In this document: positions 36,354 to 39,868 of the stretch, in pieces | Numbering within the stretch: position 1 is the first letter of the stretch | How the letters are laid out: every line of letters starts with the position of its first letter | Assembly: GCA_028871555.1 (NCBI GenBank) | Contig: JAGWNA010000024.1 | Location: 1-39,868 of the forward strand | Length of the DNA: 39,868 bases | Reading direction: 5' to 3' | From: Lysobacteraceae bacterium | Lineage (GTDB): Bacteria > Pseudomonadota > Gammaproteobacteria > Xanthomonadales > Rhodanobacteraceae | Notes under the pieces: generated by a model | Database searches by the model: none | What the model was told of the DNA's origin: nothing | Seen by the model: only the letters and a program-made list of their open reading frames with translations | Program-made: the position numbers and the translations under genes

Positions 36354-36629
36354 TTAAGTGGGCTCGCTGTTCCATTGCTCCCCGAACCCCGGATTCGGAT
36401 TCTGCACACCTACGTGCACGAACCGCGCATACGCCCGCCGCGCCGGACCGCGCTCGGCGTGAAGCAGCTTCAGCGTGTCGTCCAGCGCCAGCCAATCCGC
36501 TGCTGCGGCCTTGCCCATCACCGCACGGTAGCTGCTCCAGGGCCATTCGTCCGCTGCGGTCACCAGCCCCGCGCGCACCGGATTCAACACCACGTATCGA
36601 GACAACTCCCTGATGCCGAACTCCCACGG
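36354..36629 (-). pseudogene. RAYT transposase, C-terminal remnant
   Basis: The fragment begins after an in-frame stop at 36630-36632, runs through FGIRELSRYVVLNPVRAGLV and WPWSSYRAVMGKAAAADWL, and ends with a normal-looking C-terminus. These are the C-terminal landmarks of RAYT proteins; the N-terminal HUH half is absent here. The N-terminal half found at 35411-35641 is on the same strand but lies downstream of this fragment, so the two cannot be one gene interrupted by a simple insertion. Confidence 0.75.
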
Positions 36630-36804
36630 TCAGCATCCACAGCACCCGAGCCACTAGCACCTACGCCAGCAGAACCACGGCCCGACGATCCGGCCGAGAA
36701 GGAGCGGCAACAGCAACGGGCGTGTATCAATCTCATGCCACGACCAGAACTCCGCCCAAGGCTGATACGTTAAATTTTACGACTTTTTCTTGCATTAACT
36801 ACCC

Positions 36805-37191
36805 TTAGACGCGCCGCACCGGGCCGGGATATTCGGCGACGCGCGCATCGGCGGTCAGCAGGGTGATGCCCTCCACGATCGCCTGCGCGACCAGCAGGCG
36901 ATCGAACGGGTCTTTGTGGATCGGCGGCAGAGTGTCGATGGCCACCGCGTGTTCGCTGAGGATCGACAACTCGCTGTAGCCGTTGTCGAGCAGACTGCGC
37001 CGCAGCACGGCCGGATCGACCTTGAAATCATCGCGGCCCAAGCCACGCCTGATGACGATTTCCCACAGACTGGCAACACTGAAAAACAGCTCGTTTTCAG
37101 GTTCGCTCATCAACGCCCGGGCATCAGGCGGCAGATGCTCAAGTCCCTCCGCCGCCCACAGCAGCAAATGGGTGTCCAGCAGCAGCTTCAT
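36805..37191 (-). CDS. vapC: PIN-domain toxin, VapC family
   Basis: The 128-residue protein is a PIN-domain ribonuclease with the four acidic active-site positions Asp6 (LLLDTHLLLW), Glu44 (LWEIVI), Asp94 or Asp97 (KDPFDRLL) and Asp115 (LLTADARV). Family members typically cut tRNA or rRNA when not blocked by antitoxin. Its ATG overlaps the antitoxin stop by 4 bp. About 170 bp without a clear gene follow it, up to the RAYT fragment. Confidence 0.93.
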   Translation of the reverse strand: MKLLLDTHLLLWAAEGLEHLPPDARALMSEPENELFFSVASLWEIVIRRGLGRDDFKVDPAVLRRSLLDNGYSELSILSEHAVAIDTLPPIHKDPFDRLLVAQAIVEGITLLTADARVAEYPGPVRRV

Positions 37192-37433
37192 GCGCCATCT
37201 TCGAACATCTTCACCACCTCGGCCTCGCCCATCCGGTCGAAATCTTCCGGCACGCGAATCTGTCCGGCCATAAAGCCGAACCGCTTGATCTGGGAGGGCT
37301 CCGGCGCGTTGAGGGCCATGACCTTGACCATCGGCTTGCCCGCCTTGGCGATGACGAACGACTCACCCTTGGCGGCTTGCTCCACCAACCGCGACAACTG
37401 CGTTTTCGCATCGTGAATGTTGTACGTCTGCAC
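37188..37433 (-). CDS. Phd/YefM-family antitoxin of the VapC pair
   Basis: The 81-residue protein has the Phd/YefM N-terminal pattern YNIHDAKTQLSRLVEQAAKG followed by ESFVIAKAGKPMVKVMAL, the dimeric DNA-binding domain, and a C-terminal part that should bind the PIN toxin. The start is GTG at 37433; the longer frame upstream translates unlike sequence. A short inverted repeat lies just before the start. The pair forms a classical two-gene toxin-antitoxin operon. Confidence 0.88.
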   Translation of the reverse strand: MQTYNIHDAKTQLSRLVEQAAKGESFVIAKAGKPMVKVMALNAPEPSQIKRFGFMAGQIRVPEDFDRMGEAEVVKMFEDGA

Positions 37434-37444
37434 GGAGCACCTGG

Positions 37445-37461
37445 ATTGAATCTGGTTCAAT
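37445..37461. promoter_or_regulatory. Short inverted repeat before the Phd-VapC operon
   Basis: ATTGAA and TTCAAT flank a 5-bp centre (TCTGG), 12 bp before the GTG start of the antitoxin. It is a candidate operator for autoregulation by the Phd-type antitoxin. Confidence 0.45.
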
Positions 37462-37569
37462 GGGCTTAGTTTAATTCGTACGAGCGCAAAATCCAGCATG
37501 GGCAAGGCGCCCCTCTTGGGTGGGTTCAACCCTGCCGATGTAGCCGCCGCGATCCGTGCACTGGAACCA

Positions 37570-38106
37570 TTATTGTTCTTTGCATGCGGCGATGGCGTCA
37601 GAACCTGGAGTAATCCTGTATTCCATCGCATCAAGCTTATCTAACCGAAGGTTTCGATCATGGAAAAGGCTACGAAAATCGAATGTGACTGTTGGCCCAA
37701 CGTAGATGCCGACGATGCCTTTGGTACCTGCATAATGGAACATGTAATTTGGGGAAGCGTCGAAAACCATCCATGTGTCCCATGTGGCGTTGTCCAAAAC
37801 CGAAACAATTTTCGGAGGAAATCTGAGCCTCCTGTAGTCCACGTCGTTGCAGTTGCGGAAGTAAGCGAATGCAAACCCATGATGGTCGGTTAGACACGTT
37901 TGAAACTTGTCGCTGCAATTTCGAAGCACGGTACCTTGTGACCGTGGAGTGCGAAGCGTTCCAGTACGTGGATCTAATACAATCACTTCTCCATCCAGCG
38001 CTTTAAAGACGGCATGTGCTCCGGCTGAACCACAAAATGCCGTCTGCCCTACTTTGGCAACAAGCAGCGTTATAAGCAGGATGAACATTGCGCGATTGCG
38101 CATCAT
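37570..38106 (-). CDS. Exported protein, putative immunity partner of the Rhs toxin
   Basis: The 178-residue protein starts with a signal peptide (MRNRAMFILLITLLVAKVG). The mature part is beta-rich and contains several cysteines. It is AT-rich compared with the rest of the window. Its ATG overlaps the Rhs gene stop (ATGA), so it is translationally coupled. The position immediately after a toxin-like Rhs gene, the matching base composition and the matching periplasmic destination make an immunity role plausible; no immunity family is recognised. An earlier TTG at 38112 is also possible. Confidence 0.65.
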   Translation of the reverse strand: MMRNRAMFILLITLLVAKVGQTAFCGSAGAHAVFKALDGEVIVLDPRTGTLRTPRSQGTVLRNCSDKFQTCLTDHHGFAFAYFRNCNDVDYRRLRFPPKIVSVLDNATWDTWMVFDASPNYMFHYAGTKGIVGIYVGPTVTFDFRSLFHDRNLRLDKLDAMEYRITPGSDAIAACKEQ

Positions 38107-39140
38107 TGGCAACCGCCCATCGGGATAGAACAGTCAAAAGGGGCACCAGCGGTTTGTGACATTCGATCACCCGCGGAACTCGCACCCTGTTCGCGCGGAA
38201 TCGAGAGCGTCGGCGTCACCGGATATTTGTTGGTCAACCCCTCTCCAAAGTGCGTTTCATGGCCAAGCTCATGAAACGTCAGAGTGCTCACGCCTACATT
38301 TGCATTCTCGTTTCGTGCGGAAGCAGCATTCGCATACCCCGAAACAGCTCTAGGATTCAGTTCGCTTTGGCCTGAAAATGAGTCCCCATGCCAGGTGCCG
38401 CCTGTTCCACCACCAGCTCCGCCGTTATTAAAGGCTTTGTTCGTTATGGTGAAGTGCGTCCCGTTCCATACAGCCTTAATCTCCTTTCCGGTCATTGAAC
38501 CAATAACCTTTCCCTTCGTGTCTTTGATATTGAACTTTGCCTTGTCCGATAAGGCATTGATGGCCTTATCGTACTTGTTCAAAACGCCTTCTAGTTGCTT
38601 GCCAGCTGCTATACCAGCTTTCCCTGTCGCCGAATCCACGTGGACCATGCAGCTACCGTTTTTGTAATGGTCTGCACACATCCCAAACGGGTCTGTATAT
38701 CGATAGGGATTGTCATTGGCATAAACAAACCGATTGAAGTTGAACGCATTCCCAGCTGTTGGGCCAATCGGATCCACACTCAAAAACCGCCCCACCACCG
38801 GATCGTAATACCGCGCCTGCATGTACACCAGCCCGGTGTCCGGGTCGTTCACGTGCCCGGTATAGCCCGGCCCGTTCGGCGCAGTGCCCAGCGCCTGCTT
38901 GCCGTAGGGCGCGTAGTCGAACGTGGCGGTGATGGTGCCGCTGGCATCGGCTTCGGCCAGCGGGGTGCCCTGCGGGTCGGTGTAGACGTAGGTCACCGTG
39001 CCGGCGTGGGCCGTGCCCCACAGCAGCAGCGCCAGCAGGGCGCCGACGATCCTGGGCGTTCGCGTCCGTCGCGCCCGTTCGTGCCGGCATGGCTGGAACG
39101 CCCCGGCGGCGGGTGCGGCGCATGGCATCGGCGTGCTCAT
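38103..39140 (-). CDS. Short Sec-exported Rhs-core protein with HELGH C-terminal domain
   Basis: The 345-residue protein has a long basic N-terminus and signal peptide ending TAHA, then an Rhs-core segment at 94-153 (YTGHVNDPDTGLVYMQARYY, GRFLSVDPIG, PYRYTDPFG). The 190-residue C-terminal part differs sharply in base composition and has HELGHETHFGEG at 290-301, a zinc-metallopeptidase type HExxH motif. The call is a polymorphic-toxin-like exported Rhs protein. GGAGGG lies 6 nt before the ATG at 39140. The start overlaps the stop of the upstream Fn3 gene and the stop overlaps the next gene's start, so all three are coupled. Confidence 0.8.
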   Translation of the reverse strand: MSTPMPCAAPAAGAFQPCRHERARRTRTPRIVGALLALLLWGTAHAGTVTYVYTDPQGTPLAEADASGTITATFDYAPYGKQALGTAPNGPGYTGHVNDPDTGLVYMQARYYDPVVGRFLSVDPIGPTAGNAFNFNRFVYANDNPYRYTDPFGMCADHYKNGSCMVHVDSATGKAGIAAGKQLEGVLNKYDKAINALSDKAKFNIKDTKGKVIGSMTGKEIKAVWNGTHFTITNKAFNNGGAGGGTGGTWHGDSFSGQSELNPRAVSGYANAASARNENANVGVSTLTFHELGHETHFGEGLTNKYPVTPTLSIPREQGASSAGDRMSQTAGAPFDCSIPMGGCQ

Positions 39141-39868
39141 AGGGATCCCTCCGTTTCCGCGGTCATCGTGGCGGTCGAGCTGGAGATGTTGCTGCCGGCA
39201 CTGTTGTAGAAATCCACCTGCACCTGATACGTGCGTCCGCGCGACCCGGACCTCGATCCGGCGCTGCCGGTGGTGTAATAGCCCGTCGGGTTGCCGCTGA
39301 CCGCCACCGGCGTCGACGCGTTGTTCGTCAGCGCTCCGCCGGCATCGACATCCCCGGACGGCACCCCCACATAGGTCCAGGTGTACTTCACGGTCACCGC
39401 CCCGGCGGGCAGTGCGCCGGTGAGCTTGACCACGTTGCCGGCCGGCGTGGCGCCGTACACCTTCCACGAGGTGCCGCCGACGATCGCAAAGCCGATGGTC
39501 GAATACCCCTGCTGCCCGGAGAGTATGGCGTAGTCGATGCCGTAGGTTTGGCCATTGATCGCGATGGGGGCCGGGATGGCCACGGCCACCGTGCCGGTTC
39601 CGCTCCACGGTCCGCAGCCGCTGGCATTGCACGCCTGCACGTGGTAGCCGTAGCTGCCGTTGCCCTTGCCGCTGATTGCCAGACTCGTCGCGCTGCTGCT
39701 CTGCAGGGTGGCCCAGCTGCCGCCGTTGACCTGCTCCTGCAGCGTGTAGCTGGTCGCCGTGCCGACCGTGCCCCAGCTCACCGTGTAGCTGCCGGTGCCG
39801 CTGCTGGCCGGCACGCTCAGGGCGGGCGCGCTGGCCGGCGGTGTCGCGAGGGTCACCGCCACCGCCGT
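39137..39868 (-). CDS. Fibronectin type III protein, C-terminal part
   Basis: The reading frame is open to the right edge; 243 residues are visible. A fibronectin type III module is at about 10-95 of the visible part (SYTVSWGTVGTATSYTLQE, YGYHVQACNASGCGPW). About 145 residues without a recognised domain follow (AILSGQQGYST, TYQVQVDFYNSAGS). It is likely the end of a larger secreted or Rhs-type protein. Its stop codon overlaps the start of the short Rhs gene by 4 bp, so it heads a coupled chain. Confidence 0.75.
   Translation of the reverse strand, partial: TAVAVTLATPPASAPALSVPASSGTGSYTVSWGTVGTATSYTLQEQVNGGSWATLQSSSATSLAISGKGNGSYGYHVQACNASGCGPWSGTGTVAVAIPAPIAINGQTYGIDYAILSGQQGYSTIGFAIVGGTSWKVYGATPAGNVVKLTGALPAGAVTVKYTWTYVGVPSGDVDAGGALTNNASTPVAVSGNPTGYYTTGSAGSRSGSRGRTYQVQVDFYNSAGSNISSSTATMTAETEGSL

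Overview
The window is about 40 kb of high-GC DNA whose gene content points to a gammaproteobacterium of the Xanthomonadales, most likely Rhodanobacteraceae or a close relative. The reasons are a stand-alone homodimeric aceE, a long MaeB-type malic enzyme, a three-domain Grx4 protein, a DUF2884/DUF924/TonB-like gene set, and GTAG/GCAG-headed REP repeats. This assignment is inference from gene content; no rRNA or tRNA gene is visible.

Layout. 1-4164 holds the end of an ABC ATPase and a permease fused to an M1 peptidase. 4349-8790 is a run of minus-strand genes: MscS channel, DUF2845, DUF924, DUF2884, a double TonB_C protein, and a small membrane protein with a possible leader ORF. 8896-10543 has a MITE-like element, an exported protein and a lipoprotein. 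10812-14103 (plus strand) carries a CtlX-like amidinohydrolase, a GH43 glycosidase with F5/8C and Fn3 modules, and an ElaB/YqjD-like protein. 14333-23011 (minus) is a central metabolism and housekeeping block: aceE, maeB, a DUF1704 metallopeptidase with a small membrane partner, and rsgA. 23273-25230 (plus) has an AlaA-like aminotransferase and an SGNH hydrolase.

25213-26206 is an AT-rich patch with one small membrane ORF and three near-identical 15-bp boxes. 26207-30404 has an LpxH-like phosphoesterase, an exported protein, a tetR-SDR operon with a 34-bp palindromic operator, and a Grx4-IscA-like-rhodanese fusion. 30479-35407 is a candidate protein-modification locus: a TPR Asp/Asn beta-hydroxylase divergent from two TPR sulfotransferases. 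35411-39868 is an accessory region: two RAYT transposase remnants flanking a mazEF pair with a perfect 13-bp inverted-repeat operator, a Phd/VapC pair, and a translationally coupled minus-strand chain (Fn3 protein, short Sec-exported Rhs protein with a HELGH C-terminal domain, exported putative immunity protein) that runs off the right edge.

Mobile and repeated DNA runs through the window. There are REP/REPIN units with a conserved stem-loop, a second family of about 50 bp often in inverted pairs, and two MITE-like elements with terminal inverted repeats and flanking direct repeats. The most promising candidates for something new are the Sec-exported mini-Rhs metalloprotease toxin with its immunity partner, the TPR sulfotransferase/hydroxylase locus, and the three-box AT-rich region.
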